Source: Gluconobacter wancherniae NBRC 103581 (GTDB lineage Bacteria; Pseudomonadota; Alphaproteobacteria; Acetobacterales; Acetobacteraceae). From it: a stretch of DNA of 64,000 nucleotides. Where the stretch lies: the NCBI RefSeq assembly GCF_007988885.1, contig NZ_BJUZ01000002.1, positions 372,001-436,000 on the forward strand, given 5' to 3'. The position numbers and the translations under genes were made by a program. Below the pieces are notes generated by a model. The model did not search any database. It was given only the letters and a program-made list of their open reading frames with translations, and was not told the origin of the DNA. Within the stretch, counting starts at the first letter, position 1, and each line of letters begins with the position of its first letter. This document shows positions 8,285 through 17,585 of the stretch, one piece after another.

Positions 8285-9489
8285 ACACCCATGGCTCGTC
8301 TGACGAAGGCTTTCCTGAGCGGAGAAATGCGATTCACGCCTGCAATTCCGAAATCGCGAAGGCGCCGCAGGACTGGATTATCGTTCCCGAACAGACGCTC
8401 AAGCGCATCCGTCGCAACGAGCATGGCCATGTTGCCGGGCCGTGTGCGGCGCTGGTAGCGCACGAGCAACTCGCGTGAGCCGGGATCTGTGCCGAGCCTG
8501 TGAGATTCGATCAGGAGGTCCGCGAGTGAAATGACATCACGAAAACCGATGTTCAGCCCCTGGCCCGCAATGGGGTGAATGCCGTGTGCGGCATCTCCGA
8601 CGAGGGCAAGGCGCTTGGAAATATAGCTCTGGGCATACTGGGCCGAGAGAGGATAGATCCATCGACGCCCGACCGGCGTGATCGCTCCGAGGTCTTCGTC
8701 GCCGAGGCGCGCTGCGATTTCACGCGCGAAAACATCATGTGGCAGGTCATGGAAACGTTGCGCACGGCCTTCGCCTTCTGCCCATACGATGGCAGAGCGG
8801 TGCGGGTGCTCGGCCGATGGTGGCATGGGCAGGCGTGCGAACGGACCTTCTGGCAGAAACTGCTCCAACGCCACACCATCATGTGGTTTCTCGTGAGCGA
8901 TCGTCGCGACGATACCGTACTGGTGATACGGAATTTTCGTCAGGCCAATACGTGCCTGTTCCCGCAAAGGAGAACGACGACCCTCCGCTGCTATTGCGAG
9001 CTTTGCAGTTACGGTTGGGCCGGAGGCAAGTCTGATCGATACATGATCATCGTGGAATGTGAAGGTGCCTGTATCGGGCGCACGGACGTCCAGCGTCGGG
9101 TATTGTGCGAGGGTACGGTTGATCGCGAGGCGCAGATCACGAGCTTCCACCATCCAGCCGAAGCTTTGGCCGTCTGGTGCGTCATCGCGGCCAAAGTGTA
9201 GAAACAGCGGGGAGGGAGCCTCGTGCGGGCGGCCGTCTGCCACGCGGATTTCGTGGATTGGCTGTGCGACATCGGGAAGGTTGTCCCAGATGCCTGCGGC
9301 CTGCAGCATAACCCGTGAACCCTCGGCGATTGCATAGGCGCGGCCATCCAGAGAGGGGTCTTCCATTCCGGGCAGGGCCGCACGGTCCAGCACCAGAACG
9401 CGCATGCCTTCTGCCGCCAGACGACAGGCCAGTGTCGCCCCAACGGGGCCAGCGCCGTTGATGCACAGATCATAGCGTTCGTTCGTCAT
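8281..9489 (-). CDS. UbiH/UbiF-type FAD-dependent hydroxylase (ubiquinone biosynthesis)
   Basis: Flavin monooxygenase of the UbiH/COQ6 family that hydroxylates the ubiquinone ring. The 402-residue product has the FAD-binding GAGPVGATLACRLA at the N-terminus, the DG motif region, and the family signature GDAAHGIHPIAGQGLN about residue 300. The start at 9489 has AGGGAG 9 bases upstream; an ATG at 9498 sits too close to that site. Which ring position it attacks (UbiH, UbiF, UbiI, UbiL) cannot be told. It is read with cysE through a 4-base overlap. Confidence 0.88.
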   Translation of the reverse strand: MTNERYDLCINGAGPVGATLACRLAAEGMRVLVLDRAALPGMEDPSLDGRAYAIAEGSRVMLQAAGIWDNLPDVAQPIHEIRVADGRPHEAPSPLFLHFGRDDAPDGQSFGWMVEARDLRLAINRTLAQYPTLDVRAPDTGTFTFHDDHVSIRLASGPTVTAKLAIAAEGRRSPLREQARIGLTKIPYHQYGIVATIAHEKPHDGVALEQFLPEGPFARLPMPPSAEHPHRSAIVWAEGEGRAQRFHDLPHDVFAREIAARLGDEDLGAITPVGRRWIYPLSAQYAQSYISKRLALVGDAAHGIHPIAGQGLNIGFRDVISLADLLIESHRLGTDPGSRELLVRYQRRTRPGNMAMLVATDALERLFGNDNPVLRRLRDFGIAGVNRISPLRKAFVRRAMGV

Positions 9490-9557
9490 CGTGCTCATCT
9501 CCCTGCCACTCTCCTACTCCCCGGGCCCGCGTAACGAAAGGGCTGGCATTCAGGTGA

Positions 9558-9985
<428 letters not shown>

Positions 9986-9986
<1 letters not shown>

Positions 9987-11383
9987 TGCAGTTTTCACGA
10001 CGTTCCGGCTGTGGAATTCTGGGCAGCGGATTGTTGCTTCTGCCGGGTCTGGCTCTCGCGGCGCCGGACAGCGCTCCTCTTGCAGGAAACGTCGCACCGC
10101 CAGTTGCCGCAGTTCCTGCGATTGATACGGGCGACACAGCATGGATGCTCATCAGCACTGCGCTTGTGCTGATGATGACCATTCCCGGTCTGGCGCTTTT
10201 CTATGGCGGTATGGTCCGCAAGAAGAATGTTCTGGCGACGCTGATCCAGTCTTTCGCGATCTGCTGCATCGCGAGCCTCGTCTGGATGGTGTTGGGCTAT
10301 AGCCTGGCATTCTCCACTGGCACTGCGTGGATCGGTGATCTCTCGCACGCGCTGCTGCGTGGTGTGGCCGATCGCTTCACGAATGGTGTCGATGGGGCGT
10401 TTACGCTGGGGGCTGGGTCTGCAAACCCCGTGCCGATGACGATCCCGGAAAGCGTCTATCTTCTGTTCCAGATGACGTTTGCGATTATCACACCTGCGCT
10501 CATCACCGGTGCATTTGCCGAGCGTATGAAGTTTTCTGCGCTTTGCGTGTTCACGGTTCTCTGGTCGCTTCTGGTGTATGCGCCTGTTGCACACTGGGTC
10601 TGGAGTCCGATTGGCTGGGTGGCTGGTCTGGGTGCAGTCGATTTTGCGGGTGGGACGGTTGTTCACATCAATTCCGGTGTGGCCGGGCTGGTTTGTGCCA
10701 TCATTCTCGGCAAACGCCGTGGCCTGCGCCATGAAGACATGTCTCCGTTCAACCTGACCTACGCCATCATCGGCGCTTCTCTGCTCTGGGTTGGCTGGTT
10801 CGGTTTCAATGCAGGTTCGGCGCTGGGTGCCAATGGTCGTGCTGGCATGGCGATGCTCACGACACAGGTGGCCGCTGCGGCCGGTGGCGTTGCGTGGATG
10901 CTTGTTGAATGGGCCCGCACAGGAAAGCCTACGGCACTGGGTATCATTTCTGGTGCGATTGCGGGCCTTGTCGCCATCACGCCTGCCGCTGGTTTCGTGC
11001 TTCCGGGCGGTGCTGTTCTGATTGGTCTGATTGCGGGTGCGGTCTGTTTCTGGAGCTCGACCATGCTCAAGCATCGTCTTGGATATGATGATAGCCTGGA
11101 TGCTTTTGGCGTCCACGGAACAGGCGGCATCGTTGGTGCTCTTCTTACGGGGTTGCTGGCATACGGCCCTCTTTCCGCAACCTCCGCAAATCCTGCTGGT
11201 ACCGTGGGTGGTCTGCATCAGCTCTGGCTTCAGGCCGAGGCTGTGGGTGTCACGATCATCTGGTGCGTTATCATGACGACAGCCATCCTGAAGCTCATTG
11301 ATGCGCTGATGGGGCTGCGTGTAACGCCGGAAGAGGAACTTGAAGGCCTCGACATGGTTCTGCACGGTGAGCGGATCAATTGA
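9986..11383 (+). CDS. amtB: ammonium transporter
   Basis: Trimeric inner-membrane ammonium channel blocked by GlnK at high nitrogen. The 465-residue product begins with a cleavable signal peptide (about residues 1-25, ending ALA), then eleven predicted membrane helices. The pore twin-histidine positions are visible in VYAPVAHWVW and FGVHGTGGIVG, and DFAGGTVVHINSG is a family signature. The C-terminal tail EEELEGLDMVLHGE is the usual GlnK contact region. The start codon overlaps the glnK stop. Confidence 0.96.
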
Positions 11384-11407
11384 TCCCGGTTTTCTGTTAG
11401 AGGGGGT

Positions 11408-11428
11408 AAGCCGTATGCGGCGGCTTTC
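11408..11428 (+). terminator. probable terminator after amtB
   Basis: Short stem AAGCCG / CGGCTT followed by TCCTGTCTTCC, 25 bases after the amtB stop. The weak T tract lowers confidence. Confidence 0.5.
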
Positions 11429-11464
11429 CTGTCTTCCTTCCTTTCCCGCACAAGGATGTGTCTC

Positions 11465-11950
11465 ATGGCTCTGAGCCGTACACTTGCCCGCCTCTCATGC
11501 GCCGCTGCTCTTGTGGCCGGCGCTACTGTCGCCATGCCTGTTCACGCCATGACGGCCAAGGAATGCCGCGCGGCGTTCGCGTCCGCCAAGGCTGGTGGAA
11601 CATTGAATGGCCAGGCCTACAAGGCCTACAAGGCAGCTCATTGTGGAGATGCGACGTCACCCGCTACAGCGGCAGCTCCGGCAGCTCCGGCAGCTCCGGC
11701 AGCTCCGGCAGCTCCAGTGGCACCTGCAACGCCTGCCAAGGCTCCCGTCGCAGCTTCAGGGAATGTCGTGTTCCCGACAGCGATTTCCCCTGAATTCTCC
11801 AAGCTTTCTGCGGGGCGTGCCCGTCAGAAAACCTGCGTTGCGCAATACAACGCCAACAAGGCAACGGGCGGTAATGGAAGCCTCAAGTGGATCCAGCGCG
11901 GTGGCGGATACTGGTCCGAGTGCAACACGCATCTGAAGGGCGCCCAGTAA
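11465..11950 (+). CDS. exported protein with PsiF-like motif and Ala-Pro linker
   Basis: 161-residue exported protein of unknown function. A signal peptide ends near VHA (about residue 28). The segment after it (AKECRAAFASAK..., GQAYKAYKAAHC) resembles PsiF-type repeats of the phosphate-starvation protein family, but weakly. A low-complexity Ala/Pro linker follows, encoded by a perfect 9-base tandem repeat. The C-terminal domain has two Cys (QKTCVAQY, SECNTHLK). The ATG at 11465 has AAGGA 8 bases upstream. It has its own strong terminator. Confidence 0.8.
   Translation: MALSRTLARLSCAAALVAGATVAMPVHAMTAKECRAAFASAKAGGTLNGQAYKAYKAAHCGDATSPATAAAPAAPAAPAAPAAPVAPATPAKAPVAASGNVVFPTAISPEFSKLSAGRARQKTCVAQYNANKATGGNGSLKWIQRGGGYWSECNTHLKGAQ
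11672..11716 (+). repeat. 9-base tandem repeat, five copies, coding for Ala-Ala-Pro
   Basis: GCAGCTCCG repeated four times exactly and a fifth time with one changed base (GCAGCTCCA). It is in frame, so copy-number change would alter linker length by three residues without a frameshift. Confidence 0.95.
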
Positions 11951-11994
11951 TGCGCTCTGGGGCTTTTTAAAGCCTCTTGGACCTGTGAGGTTAC

Positions 11995-12030
11995 AACCCC
12001 CTCTCCGCTTCTGCGGGGAGGGGGTTTTTT
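11995..12030 (+). terminator. strong intrinsic terminator
   Basis: Stem AACCCCCTCTCCGC / GCGGGGAGGGGGTT with a 4-base loop and a run of T, directly before the convergent diguanylate cyclase stop. Confidence 0.92.
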
Positions 12031-13216
12031 ATACGGCAATCTTTAAGGCCGTGTCTCTCAGGGGCATCACGGGATGTGGAGCGATGAAGACGTTGTCTCT
12101 GCCGCTACGTTTGGCAGTGTAAAGTGCTGCATCAGCGTGTGAAAGCAGTTCCGGCCAGGACGTGTCCCGGGAGAGCCGGACCGCCCCACCAACGCTGAGC
12201 GTGGCCTTCACGGGCTGATCGTTGACCATTACCGTTTCCCGGCTGAAGGCTTCTCTCATCCTGTTCGCGATGATCTGCACGTCCTTGATGCGTGACTGGA
12301 ACAGGATCGCGACGAACTCTTCTCCACCGACGCGGAAGAAGGATGCTTCCGATGGCAGGGCGTGTTCGCAGATCTGGCTCATCATGATGATGATCTGGTC
12401 TCCGGTTGCATGGCCGTAGGCATCGTTGATGGCTTTGAAATGATCGATATCGAGGACGAGTACGGCTCCGGGGCTGTTTGATTCGTCATTTTGTTGCATC
12501 CACTCGTCCATTGCCCTGCGGTTGCCTGCGTTGGAAAGCGGGTCACGCAGCGTAAGCTGCCGGTGTTTGGCTGCCACGCGCTCACGTGGAATGGCAATCA
12601 TGGCGAGTGCTACCATGATGATTTCAATGATGCTGATCAGATTATATGCAGTAATTGCGCGCAGTGTCCGGGGTAAAGATCCGAACGGCTCAGGAAGAAA
12701 TGGCGTTAGTACTGCCATTGTGAAATAAATTATGACGTATGTAGAAAGTATTCGGTAAAGGTGAAGCTCACTTGTAGAGAGTGTGAGGCTGCTCTTCCGC
12801 AGACTCCATGCCGCACACGCTGTATAGCCTGAAATCAGCAGGACACGGGCCGCGCAGCTTATGACGTGGAGGAGCCCGGTTTCACCTGCAAGAATGGATA
12901 TTGCGAGGTATGGCGCGCAGGGGATCAGGGCCGCGGCCATGCGTGGTTTCCAGCCGACCATGACCCTGATTGCCTGCCACGCTGCGGCATATGCAATCAT
13001 ACACAGCAGATTCGCGACGATAAGCCTCCAGCCGCCTTTATGTATGGCGGCGGCTGTCAGAAACATTGAAGAGACGCCGCCGATCAGGAAGGGGCAGGCG
13101 TACCAGAAGGACTGCCTCCGCTTGTCCGTGCTTTCCTCTGCAAGGACGAAGTAGAAACCGAATAACAGGAAAACAATCGTGCTACAGCCAAACAGGGTCG
13201 GAGGATCGAGTATCAT
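12029..13216 (-). CDS. membrane diguanylate cyclase (GGDEF)
   Basis: Makes c-di-GMP from two GTP. The N-terminal half (about residues 1-215) holds six or seven hydrophobic helices with no recognised sensor domain. The C-terminal GGDEF domain is complete: DPLSNAGNRRAM, DIDHFKAINDAYGH for metal and GTP binding, and active-site RVGGEEF. The allosteric RxxD motif normally five residues before GGEEF is absent (PSEA occupies it), so product feedback through the I-site is not expected. The ATG at 13216 (395 residues) is chosen; a TTG at 13276 would add 20 residues. No good Shine-Dalgarno is seen for either. Confidence 0.9.
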   Translation of the reverse strand: MILDPPTLFGCSTIVFLLFGFYFVLAEESTDKRRQSFWYACPFLIGGVSSMFLTAAAIHKGGWRLIVANLLCMIAYAAAWQAIRVMVGWKPRMAAALIPCAPYLAISILAGETGLLHVISCAARVLLISGYTACAAWSLRKSSLTLSTSELHLYRILSTYVIIYFTMAVLTPFLPEPFGSLPRTLRAITAYNLISIIEIIMVALAMIAIPRERVAAKHRQLTLRDPLSNAGNRRAMDEWMQQNDESNSPGAVLVLDIDHFKAINDAYGHATGDQIIIMMSQICEHALPSEASFFRVGGEEFVAILFQSRIKDVQIIANRMREAFSRETVMVNDQPVKATLSVGGAVRLSRDTSWPELLSHADAALYTAKRSGRDNVFIAPHPVMPLRDTALKIAV

Positions 13217-13693
13217 CGGAGTGAAAATCGGATTCCAGTAGCTCGGGGAGGCTACAGTTCTGGGATTTGGCAGCAACGATGCCGAGTATGGAAACGGGCC
13301 GCAATGAAAGGTCTGATAGCACTCTTTTCAGTCATATGGCTGTGGCGCTAGTAATGTTTTGAAACCAAAAAATACAGGATTTTTTTTGCCCGCAGTTAAG
13401 AATATTTTTGTTTCCGGTTGGATTAATGAAAAATCCGTTTTGATCCTCTATGTTATGATCACTGTTAAAACATATAAAATATCTGAAAATCAGCGTTTTA
13501 TGAGTGATTTTCAATCGTTACATTTTCTAGTATTTTAGCCTGTCTGTTTGCGAGAAATATCCTGCCTCCACAGTTTTCGTTTCGGTATCAGGAGAGGGGC
13601 GGCAGGGTTCTCTAAAGGATTCTTGGCTTTGAGGGCATGCAGCAAAGTGCTGTATTGGTTTGACGATTGGACAGTTCCATCCGGGAGTGGCGC
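13217..13693. other. AT-rich intergenic region
   Basis: About 480 bases with no supported gene. The part from about 13320 to 13540 is clearly richer in A+T than its surroundings and contains several A/T runs. A leftward 60-codon frame at 13332-13514 is rich in Asn, Ile and Phe and has no Shine-Dalgarno, so it is not called. Confidence 0.5.
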
Positions 13694-14218
13694 TCAGCGA
13701 AGCTCGGCTTTGAATTTGGTGACTGCAGCGACTGCGCATGCTTCGTCTTTTTCACCACCCGGCGCACCGGAAACGCCAAGGCCCCCCAGAACGCTGTTAT
13801 CTGCTGCATTTCGTAAAAGGACGCCCCCGGGAACGAACAGAACTTCGGGGATCGTATTCAAAGCCCCATTCGCTGGGCCGGTGACTTTTGCGGCGATCAG
13901 TTCGCTGGTTGTGTTTTTGTTGAATGCCAGGCCGTACGCATAGGCAGTGTATGCCTTACGATAGGATACAGACAGCGACTGTAGCGGCACCGTGTCGCCT
14001 TTGATGACTGCCTGTTCGTGACCGGTCGTATCCACCACCGTCGCGGTGACTGAATATCCCTGCGCCGCACAGGTTCTGACGGCTTCGGCGGCAAGCTTTT
14101 CGGCTGTGGACCAGTCCAGTTTGGGGGTTGTGATGACATGCCCCTGTGCGGGCAGGCCACAGCCAAGTATTGAACCCACCATTAGCGCGGATAATGTCAG
14201 TCGATACGCTAGAGACAT
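13694..14218 (-). CDS. GlcG/HbpS family (DUF336) exported protein
   Basis: 174-residue member of the GlcG/HbpS-like family; HbpS of Streptomyces binds haem, GlcG-type proteins have no settled role. A signal sequence covers residues 1-24; Cys19 in SILGC could be a poor lipobox, otherwise cleavage is near AQG. The family core is complete: GHEQAVIKGDTVPLQSLSVSYRKAYTA, then PGGVLLRNA and GGLGVSGAPGGEKDEACA. The ATG at 14218 has AGGAG 8 bases upstream. It reads away from the SDR gene that precedes it on the same strand, 110 bases off. Confidence 0.88.
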   Translation of the reverse strand: MSLAYRLTLSALMVGSILGCGLPAQGHVITTPKLDWSTAEKLAAEAVRTCAAQGYSVTATVVDTTGHEQAVIKGDTVPLQSLSVSYRKAYTAYAYGLAFNKNTTSELIAAKVTGPANGALNTIPEVLFVPGGVLLRNAADNSVLGGLGVSGAPGGEKDEACAVAAVTKFKAELR

Positions 14219-14328
14219 CGGGTCTGCTCCTGTTCGGGTTCCGGCCTGAAGCATGTGGCCGGAACCTGCGCCTCGCAACGACAAAAACTGTGACGCACGA
14301 AATGGTGCGCGGCGAGGGGTGTAGTGCA

Positions 14329-15114
14329 TCAGGCTGGAAAAGCGGGTTGTCCGTTGGAGGCTGAAACCCCGCCGTCTACCGGAAGCATGACGCCCGTTAT
14401 GTAAGCGGCGTCGGCGCTGGCAAGGAACAGAATGGCGGCTGCCATATCCTCGGGCTGCCCGACCCGCCCCAAAGGCGAGCGGTCTTCGAATTTCTTTACG
14501 AATTCCGGGTTTTTTTTCAGCATGTCCGCAGTCATGCCTGTGTGCGTGACGGACGGGCAGATTGCATTGACCCGCACGCCAGAGCGGCCGTGATCAAGCG
14601 CCATGGCACGGGTCAGGCTTACGACGCCGCCTTTGGCCGCATCGTAGTACGCAGTGTTCCAGTCGCCGCCGGTGCCTGAGACGGACGCAGTATTGACGAT
14701 GCAGCCTCGGGTTTCGATCAGGTGAGGAAGTGCACTCCGGCTGACATCGATTGTGCCTGTGAGGGTTGTGGAGCAGACCTTGAGCCAGGCATCGAGGCCG
14801 CTGTCGAGAACGGTGCCTGGTGTGGTGACGCCGGCATTGTTCACCACCACATCCAGCCGCCCGAAACGCGCAATGATGGTTTCGATCATCGCTTCGACCT
14901 GCAGCGGGACCGAGATATCGGTCAGGGACGTGACAGCATGGAGGGGATTGAGCCCGGATATGGCGCCATCAAGGGCATTTTTGTCGCGGTCTGCAAATAT
15001 GACGGATGCCCCTTCCTGAACGAAGCGTCGGGCGGTTGCGAGGCCGATGCCGGAAGCTGCTCCTGTTACGAGTACAACCTGGCCAGCAAAGCGTGAAAGA
15101 CCCTGAATTGGCAT
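14329..15114 (-). CDS. short-chain dehydrogenase/reductase
   Basis: 261-residue classical SDR, probably NAD(P)-dependent oxidation of a small alcohol or polyol. The nucleotide site is TGAASGIGLATARR, NNAG follows, the catalytic region has TASVSG and YYDAAKGG, and the C-terminal GVMLPVDGG is typical. The start at 15114 has AAGGA 6 bases upstream. It diverges from ectC, with 89 bases between the starts; whether the two share regulation cannot be seen. Confidence 0.9.
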   Translation of the reverse strand: MPIQGLSRFAGQVVLVTGAASGIGLATARRFVQEGASVIFADRDKNALDGAISGLNPLHAVTSLTDISVPLQVEAMIETIIARFGRLDVVVNNAGVTTPGTVLDSGLDAWLKVCSTTLTGTIDVSRSALPHLIETRGCIVNTASVSGTGGDWNTAYYDAAKGGVVSLTRAMALDHGRSGVRVNAICPSVTHTGMTADMLKKNPEFVKKFEDRSPLGRVGQPEDMAAAILFLASADAAYITGVMLPVDGGVSASNGQPAFPA

Positions 15115-15203
15115 GGAATATCCTTTCGTTTGAGAGGTTCTACGTGCAACCCTTGGCAAGGTTCGGAGTCAGTATGGTTTCCATGCATCATGGGAGAGGA
15201 CCG

Positions 15204-15605
15204 ATGATCGTTCGAGACAAGGCATCACTCTACGGAACAGACGCTGAAGCCCGCGGGGAAGGTTGGGAGACCACGCGCCTTCTGACGGGGCGGGACAGGA
15301 TGGGTTTTTCGCTGCATGAAACCGTCATCAGTGAGGGTACTGAGCTGCGGTTGCGATATCGTCATCATCGTGAGGCGAATTACTGTCTGTCTGGGGAAGG
15401 CGAAGTGCTGGACATTGCCTCCGGTACGACATGGACGCTTCTTCCCGGAACGCTCTATGCGCTGGAACGCCATGACGAGCATATTGTCCGTGCCCTGCGG
15501 GGAGACCTGATCATGATCTGTGTCTTCAATCCGCCGATCTATGGCGATGAAGTTCCTGAGACGGGTGGTTATGGCCCGTCACTGATCGGGCGCGAGACAC
15601 TTTAA
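15204..15605 (+). CDS. ectC: L-ectoine synthase, stand-alone
   Basis: Cupin that cyclises N-gamma-acetyl-diaminobutyrate to the osmolyte ectoine. The 133-residue product matches EctC over its length: MIVRDKASLYGTD at the start, GMGFSLHET-like MGFSLHETVISEGTELRLRY, the metal/substrate region ANYCLSGEGEV, PGTLYALERHDEH, and CVFNPPI at the end. AGG and GGGAG lie just upstream of the ATG. ectA, ectB and ectD are not adjacent or anywhere in the window, so it is an orphan; it may use substrate from outside or have another activity. Confidence 0.9.
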   Translation: MIVRDKASLYGTDAEARGEGWETTRLLTGRDRMGFSLHETVISEGTELRLRYRHHREANYCLSGEGEVLDIASGTTWTLLPGTLYALERHDEHIVRALRGDLIMICVFNPPIYGDEVPETGGYGPSLIGRETL

Positions 15606-15679
15606 GAAAGTTCTGGGACGGGCGTCTTGTCAGTCGTCCGTCCTTCTCAGAGCTATCCTGCAACAGATGACAGGCGCCT

Positions 15680-16585
15680 TCAGCGGACGAAAATCCGCTC
15701 CATCGCATAGGAGAGCCAGATGTCGTGCCGGGCGAACCAGTCCGCACCAAGTAGCATGTCGGCGTGGTCATGCACGGGTGCGACCGTCAGTACGGGGCGT
15801 GCCCAGACCATCCCGCCCATGTCGAATCGTTTGAAACGATGCCAGCGATACACGCGCTCATGCAGATCCACCCCCGCCGTCATACCGCCTGGATCCAGAG
15901 CCAGCCGCTGGTCTGTCAGGCCCAGCGCGTGTGCGAAGTCCGTACTGACGATATGAGACCGTGCCCCGCTATCGAGCAGGGCTGTGCCGCTCAGGCCATC
16001 GAGTGTGAAAGATGCTGTGAGGCGCGCGTCTTGTTTGTGGGCCTCAATAGTCTGCCAGCGTCCTTGCCATGCAGGGGGCGGTCTGCAAGCGCTGGAGCCG
16101 AGATGGACCTGCCACAGGATGAGCCGGTGGTGACGCACATCAAATTCCACATCGTAATCCGCGAGGATGTCCCCGCCGATCAAGCCCATAATGCGCGGCT
16201 GTATCATGGGAGATCCGGGCAGGGCGCCCACGGGCATCGAGCCGTCTCCGAGATGCAGGCTTCCAAGGCGCAGATCCTGCACCCGCACGTTTGGCGCCAG
16301 ATGTGGAGTGCCGTTTGGGCCCTGCATGATGGTGTGGTGTGCGGGATCGGAAGAAAGGCGCAGCATCGCCACGCCTTCAGGCGTCATGAGGCTGCCTTCT
16401 GATCCTGTGTCAACGATCATGGAGGCATCTTGACCAGCGATCGTGACGGGTATGCTCAGATATCCGCCATCATCACGCAAAGGTAATGTTGCTGCTTCCT
16501 GAAGCTGGCAGAGGGCAGGTGCGGCATGAACCGGAATGGGAAGTAGGGCCAGGAGAAACAGGATGATGGCCGGGGAGTGGGTCAT
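15680..16585 (-). CDS. exported retropepsin-like aspartyl protease, tandem domains
   Basis: 301-residue exported protein with two pepsin-like half domains. A signal peptide ends near VHA (about residue 20). The first catalytic motif is MIVDTGSEGSLM (about residue 54), the second LLDSGARSHIV (about residue 200); each has the D-[TS]-G triad, and each half ends with a hydrophobic-Gly motif (GLIGGDIL and MLLGADWF). Two D-T/S-G sites in one chain suggest an intramolecular pair as in pepsins. Substrate unknown. It begins 13 bases after the xerC stop and is probably co-transcribed. Confidence 0.82.
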   Translation of the reverse strand: MTHSPAIILFLLALLPIPVHAAPALCQLQEAATLPLRDDGGYLSIPVTIAGQDASMIVDTGSEGSLMTPEGVAMLRLSSDPAHHTIMQGPNGTPHLAPNVRVQDLRLGSLHLGDGSMPVGALPGSPMIQPRIMGLIGGDILADYDVEFDVRHHRLILWQVHLGSSACRPPPAWQGRWQTIEAHKQDARLTASFTLDGLSGTALLDSGARSHIVSTDFAHALGLTDQRLALDPGGMTAGVDLHERVYRWHRFKRFDMGGMVWARPVLTVAPVHDHADMLLGADWFARHDIWLSYAMERIFVR

Positions 16586-16598
16586 TGCGGCGTGATCT

Positions 16599-17552
16599 TC
16601 ACGGCTTTTCCTGTGCCCGGGGGTGAGCGTTGCGCCAGACGTCGAGCAGTCGTTTTTCATCTGCCAGCGTATAGGCCTGAGTCGTTGAAAGACTGGCGTG
16701 GCCCATGAGTTCCTGAATGGCGCGAAGATCGGCCCCCCCTTCCATCAAATGAGTGGCAAATGAATGCCGCAGGGCATGGGGAGTTGCGGAGTCTGGCAGG
16801 CCTTCGCCCTTGCGCCATTCCCGCATCGCACGCTGGGCAACGCCTGCGTTCAGGCGCCCGCCTCGTACGCCACAAAAGAGCGGTGCATCAGGTGTGGGGG
16901 CAGGGTGTGCGGCCGTCCATCCCGCGATGGCGTCCTGCACCGCGGGCAGAAGGGGGACAAGGCGTTCCTTGCCACCCTTCCCCATTACCCGAAGCATGTT
17001 TTCGCCCGCGTTTGTCAGGTCTCGAATATCGAGCGCTAGTGCCTCCCCGATCCGCAGACCTGTTCCGTAAAGAAGGGTGAACAGTGCTTTGTCACGTAGG
17101 GAAGCGAGGGTTGTTTCGGCATCGTCTGAAATGCCACCGGGCGCGGCGAGGGCCTGTTCCCGTCCCAATGGGCGTGGGAGGCGTTTTTTCAGTTTGGGGG
17201 TGGCGAGCAGAGAGGGAGAGGGGTTCGAAAGGTCATGTCGTACGGTGAGATACCGAAAAAACGATCGCAGAGCTGAAACGCGACGTGCGCGGGACCGGGA
17301 GCGCGAGTCGGCATTGGTGGCACGGCGCGTTGGCTTTTCGCTGCGGGCTGTTTCATGTGCGAGCCAGGCGCGCAGATCCGTGAGTGAGAGGCGGTTCAGT
17401 GCCGTGAGGTCCACTTCCCCGCCGATATGCTGTTCGAAAAAAGACAGCGCGAGGACGATATCGTGGCGATAAGCCTCGATCGTACGAGGGCTGGAGCGCT
17501 TTTCATGCGCCAGCCAGTCCGTCCATTCACGGAGGGCATCAAGAGCCATCAT
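16599..17552 (-). CDS. xerC: site-specific tyrosine recombinase XerC
   Basis: Resolves chromosome dimers at dif with XerD. The 317-residue product has the SAM-like N-terminal core-binding domain and the catalytic domain with GTGLRIGEAL (Arg), GKGGKERLVPL (Lys), HALRHSFATHL (His and Arg), and MGHASLSTTQAYT (His and nucleophile Tyr). Length is normal. ATG codons at 17552 and 17549 are both possible. It diverges from priA; the start codons are 33 bases apart. An Arg/Ser-rich insert near residues 75-92 (SRSRSRARR) is somewhat unusual. Confidence 0.93.
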   Translation of the reverse strand: MMALDALREWTDWLAHEKRSSPRTIEAYRHDIVLALSFFEQHIGGEVDLTALNRLSLTDLRAWLAHETARSEKPTRRATNADSRSRSRARRVSALRSFFRYLTVRHDLSNPSPSLLATPKLKKRLPRPLGREQALAAPGGISDDAETTLASLRDKALFTLLYGTGLRIGEALALDIRDLTNAGENMLRVMGKGGKERLVPLLPAVQDAIAGWTAAHPAPTPDAPLFCGVRGGRLNAGVAQRAMREWRKGEGLPDSATPHALRHSFATHLMEGGADLRAIQELMGHASLSTTQAYTLADEKRLLDVWRNAHPRAQEKP

Positions 17553-17585
17553 GGCGTTTCAGGTCCGGGGGCGTTACACACAGTC

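Noticed and set aside
9995-11365. Open frame of more than 450 codons antisense to amtB
   Set aside because: Composition is Arg/His/Asn/Gln-rich with no domain, as expected opposite a GC-rich membrane-protein gene; amtB is certain.
13332-13514. Leftward 60-codon frame in the AT-rich gap
   Set aside because: No Shine-Dalgarno, low-complexity composition typical of AT-rich noncoding DNA.
13540-13690. Possible insertion-sequence scar next to the GlcG/HbpS-like gene
   Set aside because: Short translated stretches looked vaguely transposase-like, but no motif, terminal inverted repeat or target duplication could be seen.
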